A stretch of DNA of 9,362 bases from Pseudomonadota bacterium (GTDB taxonomy: Bacteria; Pseudomonadota; Gammaproteobacteria; Xanthomonadales; Xanthomonadaceae). Positions 1 through 6,620 of the stretch are shown here, one piece after another. The position numbers and the translations under genes were made by a program. The stretch covers positions 1 through 9,362 of the forward strand of contig JAFAEU010000003.1 in NCBI GenBank assembly GCA_023423855.1, written 5' to 3'. The first letter of the stretch is position 1. Every line of letters begins with the position of its first letter. The notes under the pieces are model-generated. The model worked only from the letters and a program-made list of their open reading frames with translations. It had not been told where the DNA came from and searched no databases.

Positions 1-1113
1 CCAGTCCCGGCCCGCCTCGGTGGTGTAGTGCTCCACGACCGCGCCGGACAGGAAGGTGCCGATCAGCATGCCGACGCCGTACGTCGCCAGCGTGATGAAA
101 CCCTGCGCGCTGCTGCGGTGTTCGGGCCCCGCGTGGGCATCGGTATAGATCTGGCCGGTGACGAAGAAGAAGTCGTAGCAGATGCCGTGCAGCACGATGC
201 CGATCACCAGCAGTGCGAACCCGGACCCCGGATCGCCGAAGGCGAACATCACGTAGCGCAGCACCCATGCCGCCATGCCCACCGCCAGCATGACCTTGAC
301 GCCCAGGCGCACGAACAGGAACGGCATGGCCAGCATCAGCAGGACTTCGGACACCTGGCCGAGCGACTGCAGCCCGGCCGCGCCACGCACGCCGAGGTCG
401 TTGAGGTAGGGATTGGTGAAGTTGTAGTAGAACGACAGCGGGATGCAGATCGCGATCGAGGCGAGGAAGAACACCAGGTACGCGCGCGACTTCAGCAGGC
501 GCAGCGCGGCATCCAGCCCCAGGATCTCCCCCAGCCGTGCGTTGCGCTGCCGCTCCAGCGGCGGCGTATGCGGCAGCGAGAGCGCGTACAGGCCGAGCAG
601 CAGCGAGGCCGTCGCGGCCATCCGGAAGGTGAGCTCGAGCCGGTGGGCCTGCTCCCAGCCCAGCCAGCCGATCAGCACGCCGGCGACGATCCAGCCGATG
701 CTGCCGGCGACGCGGACGGGCGGAAACTGCTTCTCGGGCGCCTGCATGTGCCGCATCGCGATGCTGTTGACCAGTGCCAGCGTCGGCATGAACAGCAGCA
801 TGTAGGCCATGACGCAGGCCGCGAACGTGTTGAAGCTCGTCGCCACCGACGCGCCCCACAGCAGCGCCGCGCCGGCCAGGTGCAGCACGGCCAGGATGCG
901 CTGCGCCGCGAAGTAGCGGTCGGCGATCAGTCCGACCAGGAAGGGCGCGACGATGGCGCCGATCGACTGGCTGAGGAAGGCCGTCGCCACCTGGCTCGCG
1001 CTGGCCTGCAGCGGGCCCTGCACCAGGTAGGTGCCCAGGGTCACGAACCACGCGCCCCAGATGAAGAACTGCAGGAACATCATCGCGCTCAGGCGCGGCA
1101 TGGTGGACGTCAT
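1..1113 (-). CDS. Nucleoside:H+ symporter-family MFS permease (NupG/XapB/YegT-like), C-terminus cut by window edge
   Basis: Inner-membrane proton symporter of the major facilitator superfamily, nucleoside:H+ symporter family. 371 residues are visible and the frame runs open off the left edge; family members are a little over 400 residues, so only about the last helix is missing. Diagnostic blocks seen: MMFLQFFIWGAWFVTLGTY in helix 1 (residues 11-29), FPPVRVAGSIGWIVAG (130-145), SFYYNFTNPYLNDLG (227-241) and LHGICYDFFFVTGQIYTD (308-325). The start at 1113 is chosen for its strong GGAGGGG ribosome-binding site five bases upstream; a second in-frame ATG at 1101 lacks this. The gene lies 43 bases after the isomerase stop, so it is probably the second gene of that operon under the LacI-type regulator. 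The family includes true nucleoside permeases, but relatives beside TIM-barrel isomerases and LacI genes are usually taken to carry sugars or glycosides. Substrate is inferred only as sugar-like. Confidence 0.92.
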   Translation of the reverse strand, partial: MTSTMPRLSAMMFLQFFIWGAWFVTLGTYLVQGPLQASASQVATAFLSQSIGAIVAPFLVGLIADRYFAAQRILAVLHLAGAALLWGASVATSFNTFAACVMAYMLLFMPTLALVNSIAMRHMQAPEKQFPPVRVAGSIGWIVAGVLIGWLGWEQAHRLELTFRMAATASLLLGLYALSLPHTPPLERQRNARLGEILGLDAALRLLKSRAYLVFFLASIAICIPLSFYYNFTNPYLNDLGVRGAAGLQSLGQVSEVLLMLAMPFLFVRLGVKVMLAVGMAAWVLRYVMFAFGDPGSGFALLVIGIVLHGICYDFFFVTGQIYTDAHAGPEHRSSAQGFITLATYGVGMLIGTFLSGAVVEHYTTEAGRDW

Positions 1114-1156
1114 CACTTCCCCTCCCAGGTCGGCGTTCAGATCAGGCGGTCTGGAT

Positions 1157-2209
1157 TCAAAGTCCCAGCAGGCCGCGCAGCGCTTCCGGGCTGGCGCCGC
1201 TGCCGGCAAAGTCGTCGAACGCGTGCTCGGTCACGCGGATGATGTGCTCGCGGATGAAGGCCGCGCCCTCGCGCGCGCCATCCTCCGGATGCTTCAGGCA
1301 GCACTCCCACTCCAGCACGGCCCAGCCCGGGAAGTCGTACTGGGCCAGCTTGGAGAAGATCGCCTTGAAGTCGATCTGTCCGTCGCCCGGCGAACGGAAC
1401 CTTCCGGGACGGTCGATCCAGTGCTCGTAGCCGCCGTAGACACCGCTGCGCGCATTGGCGCGGTATTCGGCGTCCTTGACGTGGAAGATGCCGATCCGGT
1501 CGTGGTAGCGGTCGATGAAGCCCAGGTAGTCCATCTGCTGCAGCAGCAGGTGGCTGGGGTCGTACAGGATCTTCGCGCGCGGGTGGTGGTCGACGGCGTC
1601 GAGGAAACGCTCGAAGGTCGCGCCGTCGTGCAGGTCCTCGCCCGGATGGATCTCGTAGCACAGGTCCACGCCGCAGGCGTCGAAGGCATCCAGGATCGGA
1701 CGCCAGCGGCGGCCGAGTTCGGCGAAGGCTTCTTCCACCAGTCCCGCAGGCCGCTGCGGCCAGGGATAGAAGTAGGGCCAGGCCAGCGCACCGGAAAACG
1801 TGGCGTGCGCCGTGAGCCCCAGGCGCTGGCTCGCCTTGGCCGCCAGCGTCACCTGCTCGACGGCCCAGGCCTGGCGGGCCGCCGGATCGCCGCGTTTTTC
1901 CTGCGGGGCGAACCCGTCGAACAGGGTGTCGTAGGCCGGATGGACGGCGACCAGTTGTCCCTGCAGGTGCGTGGACAGTTCGGTGATCCGGATGCCGTGC
2001 CGGGCCAGCGTGCCGGCGACGTCGTCGCAGTAGGCCTGGCTCTGCGCGGCCTGGGCGAGATCGAAGATGTGCGGTGCGCTGGTCGGCACCTGCACGCCGG
2101 AATAGCCGAGCCCGGCGGCCCATTCGGCCAGGGTGTCCAGACGATCGAACGGCGGCTTGTCGCCGATGAACTGCGCCAGGAACAGCGCCGGACCCTGGAG
2201 TGTTCGCAT
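1157..2209 (-). CDS. Sugar phosphate isomerase/epimerase (xylose-isomerase-like TIM barrel)
   Basis: Predicted cytoplasmic, metal-dependent sugar isomerase or epimerase of 350 residues, in the AP-endonuclease-2/xylose-isomerase-like TIM-barrel family. Putative divalent-metal ligands are in the usual order: E186 in CYEIHPGE, D217 in LYDPSH, H243 in IFHVKD and E300 in VLEWE. H81 in STHLQGQ and H188 are likely substrate-pocket residues. The frame is open upstream to 2314, but the start at 2209 (MRTLQGPALFLAQFIGD) is preferred: family homology begins there, and the longer form would be translated across the operator at 2224-2239. The ribosome-binding site is weak (AAGCGGA-like). It is the first gene of a minus-strand operon with the NupG-like permease and is divergent from a LacI regulator, which points to inducible carbohydrate catabolism. 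IolE/IolI-like, tagatose/allulose-3-epimerase-like and 3-keto-sugar-pathway enzymes all share this fold, so the exact reaction is not assigned. Confidence 0.9.
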   Translation of the reverse strand: MRTLQGPALFLAQFIGDKPPFDRLDTLAEWAAGLGYSGVQVPTSAPHIFDLAQAAQSQAYCDDVAGTLARHGIRITELSTHLQGQLVAVHPAYDTLFDGFAPQEKRGDPAARQAWAVEQVTLAAKASQRLGLTAHATFSGALAWPYFYPWPQRPAGLVEEAFAELGRRWRPILDAFDACGVDLCYEIHPGEDLHDGATFERFLDAVDHHPRAKILYDPSHLLLQQMDYLGFIDRYHDRIGIFHVKDAEYRANARSGVYGGYEHWIDRPGRFRSPGDGQIDFKAIFSKLAQYDFPGWAVLEWECCLKHPEDGAREGAAFIREHIIRVTEHAFDDFAGSGASPEALRGLLGL

Positions 2210-2223
2210 GGCGATCCGCTTCG

Positions 2224-2239
2224 ATGCAATCGATTGCAT
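2224..2239. promoter_or_regulatory. LacI-family operator (perfect 16-bp palindrome)
   Basis: ATGCAATCGATTGCAT is a perfect inverted repeat with a central CG step, the form recognised by LacI/GalR proteins, whose hinge helices insert at the central CpG. It lies in the 94-base gap between the divergent isomerase and LacI starts, ending 14 bases upstream of the isomerase ATG. On the minus strand a possible -10 box, GATAAT (2243-2238), abuts and partly overlaps it, so bound repressor would block the isomerase promoter and possibly the regulator's own. The palindrome is seen directly; its use by the adjacent LacI protein is inference. Confidence 0.8.
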
Positions 2240-2303
2240 TATCCTAGCATGGGACATCCGCGACACGCGTTGTGCACCGCACCGAGGACCGCAGGGCAGG
2301 GAC

Positions 2304-3308
2304 ATGGCAACCATCTACGACATCGCGAGGCAGGTCGGCGGCTCGGCGGGCACCGTCTCGCGTGCGCTGTCGCGACCGGAAAAGGTCCTGCCGGCCACGC
2401 GCAAGCGCATCGAGCAGGCGGCCGCCGCGCTGGGCTACGTTCCCAATGCGGTGGCCAGGACGCTCAAGACCCAGCGCAGCGGCAGGATCCTGATCACGGT
2501 CCCGGACATCGCCAATCCGTTCTTCGCGCAGATCCTCCAGGGCGCGGAAGACGCCGCGCAGGCGGCCGGCTACGCCGTCCTGCTCGGCGATACCCAGCAC
2601 CAGCCGGAGCGGGAGGAACGCTACGCGCAGATGCTTCCCCGCAACGAGGCGGACGGCATGATCGTCCTCGGGCATCGGCTTCCGCCCACGGCGCGGGACA
2701 TCGTCCGGCAGCTCGGCGCCACTGCGCCGGTGGTCAACGGATGCGAGTTCGATCCGGCGCTGGGCATTCCCAGCGTCCACATCGACAACGCGGCCGCCGC
2801 GCGCACCGCGATGGAGCATCTGTATGGACTGGGGCACGAGCGGATCGCCGTGGTGGGCGGTCCTCCCGACAATCCCCTGCATCAACAGCGACTGGAGGGG
2901 GCCAAGGCCGCGGCCAGGGCGCGAGGCCGCTTGCGTCTGCTGACGATCGTCCCGGGCGACTTTTCGGTTGAATCCGGTCACGCCGCTGCAGGAAAGCTGC
3001 TGGGCCATGCCTCCGCCCCGACCGCCGCGTTCTGCTTCAGCGACCAGATGGCGCTGGGCGTGCTCGCCGCGTGCCGGGACCTGGGCGTCCGCGTGCCGGA
3101 GGACTTTTCGATCGTCGGTTTCGACGACCTGGCCTCGTCGCGCTATCTCACCCCGCCGCTGACGACGATCAGCCAGCCCATGCGGGACATCGGCGTTCGC
3201 GCCGTCAACCTCCTGCTCGCCATCATCGAGGCGGCGGACGTGCCGCATCAACAGACGTTGGATTTCAGCTTGATGCTGCGTGGGTCAACGGCTGCGCCCG
3301 CGGCATAG
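2304..3308 (+). CDS. LacI/GalR-family transcriptional regulator
   Basis: DNA-binding regulator of 334 residues, the normal LacI length. The N-terminal helix-turn-helix occupies residues 2-23 (TIYDIARQVGGSAGTVSRAL), followed by the hinge region (GYVPNAVARTLKTQRSG, 44-60) with the usual minor-groove leucine, L54. The periplasmic-binding-protein-like sensor domain runs from about 61 to 328, with FSDQMALGVL (245-254) and the conserved VPEDFSIVGFDDL (264-276). The recognition helix is unusual: GG-S-AG-TVSR in place of the common GVS-xx-TVSR. The ATG at 2304 is preferred because it begins the HTH and follows a GCAGGGA ribosome-binding site; the frame is open upstream to 2133 but that extension would cross the operator. 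It probably represses the divergent isomerase/permease operon through the palindrome at 2224-2239 until a sugar effector binds. Confidence 0.95.
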   Translation: MATIYDIARQVGGSAGTVSRALSRPEKVLPATRKRIEQAAAALGYVPNAVARTLKTQRSGRILITVPDIANPFFAQILQGAEDAAQAAGYAVLLGDTQHQPEREERYAQMLPRNEADGMIVLGHRLPPTARDIVRQLGATAPVVNGCEFDPALGIPSVHIDNAAAARTAMEHLYGLGHERIAVVGGPPDNPLHQQRLEGAKAAARARGRLRLLTIVPGDFSVESGHAAAGKLLGHASAPTAAFCFSDQMALGVLAACRDLGVRVPEDFSIVGFDDLASSRYLTPPLTTISQPMRDIGVRAVNLLLAIIEAADVPHQQTLDFSLMLRGSTAAPAA

Positions 3309-3365
3309 CAAGCCCGGCCCGGACCCGGGAATCCACGGCGGAGCGATGGCGTCCGTGCATCGACG

Positions 3366-3387
3366 AAAGCCGGAACGGCCCGGCTTT
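3366..3387. terminator. Candidate bidirectional terminator between convergent genes
   Basis: An 8-bp perfect stem (AAAGCCGG / CCGGCTTT) with a 6-base loop (AACGGC) lies between the convergent LacI and XRE-cupin genes. The A/T ends of the stem give only three U residues in either direction, so it is a weak intrinsic terminator by sequence. Position between two converging stop codons supports the call. No other gene or signal was seen in the 117-base gap. Confidence 0.5.
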
Positions 3388-3425
3388 CCCGGATTCGTGC
3401 AGTCAAGCGTCCTGCACCGCGCGGT

Positions 3426-4145
3426 TCACCTTGCCGGTCTTTTCTTCGCGACCCGCCTGGCGGGTTTCGCCGGCGGCGCGGATGGCGCCTCCAGGCGCGT
3501 GGCCTTGCCCTGTCGCGCGGCGTTCTCGTCGCCGTGCAGGGTGAGCAGCGACTCCATCAGCTGTTCGTCCGCGCTCGAACACACGCCCAGCAGCAGCACT
3601 TCGTCGCAGCCTTCGGCGGCGATGTAGGCGTGGCCCATGTTGGAGTCGATGTAGACCGATTCGCCGGTCTCGAGCACGATCGGGTCGTAGAACTCGGTGT
3701 GCACTTCCATGCGGCCTTCAAGGACGTGGATGTATTCCTCGCCGGAGTGGTGCACCAGTTCGCCGAATTCCTCGATGCTCTTGGCGCGCACGCGGGTGAG
3801 CACGGGGATCATGCGCTTGCGGCGCAGTTCCGGGCACAGGTAGTAGTAGTCGTAGTTGGGGGTGGTGACGCGGATCGCGTCGTCGATGCGGCCGATGCTG
3901 CGGCGCGCGGTCACCGCCGGCTCGGGCGCCTCGGCCTGCTCGGCGAACAGCTCGGACATGCGTAGGTTGAGGCGCTGGCTGAGCTGCAGCAGCTTGTCGT
4001 AGGTGAGCGTGAGCCGGTCGTGCTCCACCTTGGACAGGGTCGAGAGCGGGATGCCGGCGTGTTCGCTCATCTGCTTGAGCGTCCAGCCCTTGCGCGCGCG
4101 CAGCGAGCGCAGCAGGCCGCCGATGGTGGGGTGGGGCGCAGTCAT
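3426..4145 (-). CDS. XRE-family HTH regulator with C-terminal cupin sensor domain
   Basis: Transcription factor of 239 residues. The XRE helix-turn-helix covers residues 8-66 (IGGLLRSLRARKGWTLKQMS, then HAGIPLSTLSKVEHDRLTLT). A single cupin_2 barrel covers about 115-190 with HHSGEEYIHVLEGRMEV (132-148) as its first motif; H133, E137 and H140 are potential metal or ligand residues, and H172 in NMGHAYI belongs to the second motif. A basic Ala/Pro/Arg/Lys tail follows (about 212-239). The cupin is thought to sense a small ligand in this family; the ligand here is unknown. The ATG at 4145 follows an AGGAGA site. The gene is divergent from the serine hydrolase, and operator-like sites lie in front of both (4198-4211 and 4286-4325), so it probably controls itself and the peptide-use genes to its right. 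PuuR-like regulators share this architecture, but no polyamine gene is present. Confidence 0.93.
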   Translation of the reverse strand: MTAPHPTIGGLLRSLRARKGWTLKQMSEHAGIPLSTLSKVEHDRLTLTYDKLLQLSQRLNLRMSELFAEQAEAPEPAVTARRSIGRIDDAIRVTTPNYDYYYLCPELRRKRMIPVLTRVRAKSIEEFGELVHHSGEEYIHVLEGRMEVHTEFYDPIVLETGESVYIDSNMGHAYIAAEGCDEVLLLGVCSSADEQLMESLLTLHGDENAARQGKATRLEAPSAPPAKPARRVAKKRPAR

Positions 4146-4197
4146 CCTTGCCGGGTCTCCTGGGGAACGTCCGCGACAGGCCGGTCTGTCCTGTGCA

Positions 4198-4211
4198 GGA
4201 TCATCATCGCC
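4198..4211. promoter_or_regulatory. Third, partial operator site upstream of the XRE-cupin gene
   Basis: GGATCATCATCGCC matches 13 of 14 bases of the block at 4305-4318 in the hydrolase promoter (GGATCATTATCGCC). It starts 52 bases upstream of the XRE-cupin start codon, a position suited to autoregulation. No clear -35/-10 pair was found for the regulator on the minus strand, so the promoter itself is not placed. The match is seen directly; the binding role is inferred. Confidence 0.5.
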
Positions 4212-4285
4212 TCAGCGGGCGATCGCTGGGAAGGGTGGGGCGTCGGAAGGCCGCCCGGGGCCGTGCGGCGGGACTTTCGGCACTA

Positions 4286-4325
4286 GTTGACAATTCTCTG
4301 ATTGGGATCATTATCGCCAAATCAG
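4286..4325 (+). promoter_or_regulatory. Promoter/operator copy A, driving the serine hydrolase operon
   Basis: A consensus -35 box TTGACA (4287-4292) is followed after 16 bases by CATTAT (4309-4314), a reasonable -10 box. The block GGGATCATTATC covers the -10. It is flanked by inverted arms CTGATT (4298-4303) and AATCAG (4320-4325). The first 30 bases match copy B at 8944-8973 in 28 positions. Predicted transcription start near 4321 gives a leader of about 80 bases before the ATG at 4401. This also rules out the longer in-frame start at 4302. Overlap of the repeat with the -10 suggests repression by steric block, presumably by the divergent XRE-cupin protein. Confidence 0.75.
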
Positions 4326-4400
4326 GATAACCCGGCGTGCGCCGCACCGGCCGCGATGCCGGTCCGTCGACAGCCAGAGCCACAGCCCGGAGACCGTTCG

Positions 4401-6419
4401 ATGCGCGCGATTCCCCAGATCCTGTGCGGAGCCCTGCTCTCCGCCGTGCTGGCCTTCCCGCTGGTGGCGCAGGAGGCGTCGGTCGTGCCCGCGACCGTTG
4501 CGCCGAGCGAGGCGCCCGTGGATCCGGCCGCACCCGTGGCCACCGGACCGGCCGCCGGCGCCGGCACGCCCGTGCTGACGCGCGCCGACGCCGAGGCCTG
4601 GCTGGACGGCTTCTTCCCCTACGCGCTGGCCGCGGGTGATATCGCCGGCGCCGTCGTGGTCGTGGTGAAGGACGGCGAGGTGCTGCTGCAGAAGGGCTAC
4701 GGCTACGCCGACCTGGCCACGCGCGCGCCGGTCGATCCCGAGTCCACGCTGTTCCGTCCCGGCTCGGTCTCGAAGCTGTTCACCTGGACCGCGGTGATGC
4801 AACTGGTCGAGCAGGGCAAGCTCGACCTCGACGCCGACCTCAACCAGTACATCGACTTTGAAATCCCGCCGCGCGACGGCAAGCCGGCGACGCTGCGCCA
4901 GGTGCTGACCCATACCGCCGGATTCGAGGAGCAGATCCGCGCGCTGATCACCGCGCGCGAGGACGAGATCACGCCGCTGGGCGATGCGCTCAGGCGCTGG
5001 GTGCCCGAGCGCATCCACTCGCCCGGCACGACGCCGGCCTATTCCAACTACGCGACCGCACTGGCGGGCTACATCGTCGAGCGCGTGTCGGGCGAAACCT
5101 TCGACGACTACATCGAGCGCCACATCTTCCAGCCGCTCGGCATGGCGCACTCCAGCTTCCGCCAGCCGCTGCCGGCGGCGCTGCTGGCGCAGATGTCGAA
5201 GGGCTATGCCAAGGCGTCGGAAGGCGAGCCGAAGGACTACGAGTTCATCAGCCTCGCGCCCGCGGGCAGCCTGGCGGCGACCGGCACCGACATGGCGCGC
5301 TTCATGATCGCGCACCTGCAGGACGGCGCGCTCGGCGAAGCGCGCATCCTCGGCGAGGCGACCGCGAAGCAGATGCACGACACCGGGCAGGCCTCGGTCG
5401 GCCCGCTCAACCGGATGATGCTGGGCTTCTACGAGACCTCGGTGAACGGCCATCGCGCGATCTCGCACGGCGGCGACACGCAGTGGTTCCACAGCGACCT
5501 GCAGCTGTTCCTCGACGACGGCATCGGCCTGTTCGTGTCGATGAACAGCTCCGGGCGCGACGGCGCGACGGGCCACATCCGCTACGCGCTGTCGCGCGGA
5601 TTCGCCGACCGCTACCTGCCCGGCGCGCCGGCGCAACCGGCGGGCGTTTCCGACGAGGACGCGAAGCAGCATGCGCAGCAGATCGCCGGCACCTACACCA
5701 GCAGCCGGCGCCCGGACAGCAACTTCGTGTCGCTGGCCAACCTGCTGGGGCCGGTCAAGGTGGTGCCCAACGAGGACGGCACGATCAGCGTGACGCTGGC
5801 GCTCGGGCCGGGTGGCGCGCCGAAGAAGTGGCGCGAGGTCGAGCCCTGGGTGTGGCAGGATACCAACAGCACCGACCGGCTCGCCGCCGACGTCGTCGAT
5901 GGCCGCGTCACGCGCTTCAGCATGGAGCCCTATGCGCCGATCATGGTGTTCCAGCGCCTGTCGGGGTGGCAGTCGCTGGCGATGCCGCTGCTGGTCGCGA
6001 GCCTGGTGGTGCTGCTGCTGACGGTCCTGGCCTGGCCGGTGTCGGCGCTGGTGCGTCGCTACTACGGCGTGCCGTACCGACTCGCCGGTGCCGATGCGCG
6101 CGCGCATCGCCTGGTGCGCATCGCCGCGCTGCTGGTGCTGGCGGCGATGGGGGGCGTGCTGGCGCTGGTGGTGGCGATGCTGGGCAAGCTGGAGATGACC
6201 AGCCCCGACACCGACGGAACGATCATCGCGCTGCGGCTGTTCGCCACGATCGTGCTGCCGCTGGGCGCGGCGGTCGCGGCGTGGAACGCCTGGCACGTGC
6301 TGCGCAATCCCCGTCGCCTGCTGGCCAAGCTGTGGGCGCTGCTGCTGGCGCTGGCCTGCCTGTTCCTGCTGTGGATCGGCTTCGCGAACCACGTGATCGG
6401 CTTCGGGGCGAACTACTGA
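4401..6419 (+). CDS. Exported serine hydrolase (beta-lactamase/DD-peptidase fold) with C-terminal four-helix membrane domain
   Basis: Predicted periplasmic, membrane-anchored serine hydrolase of 672 residues in the PF00144 family (class C beta-lactamases, DD-peptidases, D-aminopeptidases, esterases). A signal peptide covers about 1-23 (hydrophobic 8-22, ending PLVAQ), followed by an Ala/Pro-rich linker to about 58. The catalytic domain runs from about 62 to 405. Motif 1 is SVSK, giving S122 nucleophile and K125. Motif 2 is YSN (214-216). The KTG-equivalent motif is HGG (356-358). A small beta-rich region (about 425-520) precedes four predicted membrane helices near 527-550, 570-594, 608-629 and 643-661. 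The ATG at 4401 is chosen for the signal peptide and the CCCGGAGA ribosome-binding site; an earlier in-frame ATG at 4302 lies inside the promoter. Neighbouring dipeptide epimerase and peptide transporter suggest a peptide or peptidoglycan-fragment substrate, possibly with D-residues. True beta-lactamase activity is less likely given the HGG motif and the context. Confidence 0.93.
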   Translation: MRAIPQILCGALLSAVLAFPLVAQEASVVPATVAPSEAPVDPAAPVATGPAAGAGTPVLTRADAEAWLDGFFPYALAAGDIAGAVVVVVKDGEVLLQKGYGYADLATRAPVDPESTLFRPGSVSKLFTWTAVMQLVEQGKLDLDADLNQYIDFEIPPRDGKPATLRQVLTHTAGFEEQIRALITAREDEITPLGDALRRWVPERIHSPGTTPAYSNYATALAGYIVERVSGETFDDYIERHIFQPLGMAHSSFRQPLPAALLAQMSKGYAKASEGEPKDYEFISLAPAGSLAATGTDMARFMIAHLQDGALGEARILGEATAKQMHDTGQASVGPLNRMMLGFYETSVNGHRAISHGGDTQWFHSDLQLFLDDGIGLFVSMNSSGRDGATGHIRYALSRGFADRYLPGAPAQPAGVSDEDAKQHAQQIAGTYTSSRRPDSNFVSLANLLGPVKVVPNEDGTISVTLALGPGGAPKKWREVEPWVWQDTNSTDRLAADVVDGRVTRFSMEPYAPIMVFQRLSGWQSLAMPLLVASLVVLLLTVLAWPVSALVRRYYGVPYRLAGADARAHRLVRIAALLVLAAMGGVLALVVAMLGKLEMTSPDTDGTIIALRLFATIVLPLGAAVAAWNAWHVLRNPRRLLAKLWALLLALACLFLLWIGFANHVIGFGANY

Positions 6420-6466
6420 TCGACGCCGGACGCCGGCCCCGCGCCCTGTAGGAAATCTCTGAAAAC

Positions 6467-6537
6467 TGTCATTTCGAGCGTAGCGAGAAATCCAATCGCT
6501 TGAAAAGGCAAGATTTCTCACTGCGTTCGAAATGACA
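6467..6537. repeat. REP-like inverted pair (REPIN) in the hydrolase-epimerase gap
   Basis: Two 26-base arms, left 6467-6492 and right 6512-6537, form a long hairpin starting TGTCATTTCGA. There are 23 Watson-Crick pairs, two G-U pairs and a single mismatch (6484/6520), around a 19-base loop. The arms match in 23 of 26 positions when the right one is reversed. The 'GTCATTTCGA...GAGAAATC' unit resembles known dispersed REP sequences. The element is clearly richer in A and T than its surroundings. It fills most of the 201-base gap between the hydrolase and epimerase and may affect mRNA stability or polarity inside the operon. No promoter for the epimerase was convincing in the rest of the gap. 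Confidence 0.85.
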
Positions 6538-6620
6538 AATCCGTGGTTTTTGGAGGCGCGGGGCGAGGGAATGGTGGCTGGCCTTTCCCTTCCACCATCC
6601 ATCCAGGAGCGCATGAGGCC

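Noticed and set aside
28..1242. A 404-codon plus-strand frame opposite the permease
   Set aside because: Antisense shadow with His/Gln/Arg-rich composition. The minus strand encodes an intact NHS-family transporter.
1031..2971. A 646-codon plus-strand frame spanning the isomerase, the divergent promoter gap and part of the LacI gene
   Set aside because: It crosses two real genes on opposite strands and the operator; composition is typical of an out-of-frame translation.
4172..4194. Small inverted repeat (GACAG/CTGTC and overlapping ACAGG/CCTGT) in the leader of the XRE-cupin gene
   Set aside because: Stems of five bases are common by chance in such DNA and no terminator or riboswitch feature goes with it.
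4302..4400. In-frame upstream start for the serine hydrolase at 4302
   Set aside because: It lies within the -35/-10 region of copy A and would put 33 extra polar residues ahead of a good signal peptide; 4401 has a matching ribosome-binding site.
4401..6419. Reading the serine hydrolase as an antibiotic-resistance beta-lactamase
   Set aside because: The third motif is HGG rather than KTG, the protein has a four-helix membrane domain, and the neighbours concern peptide transport and epimerisation.
6570..6600. Hairpin ATGGTGG/CCACCAT just ahead of the epimerase
   Set aside because: A seven-base stem with a long loop and no T-run; too weak to call a terminator or attenuator.
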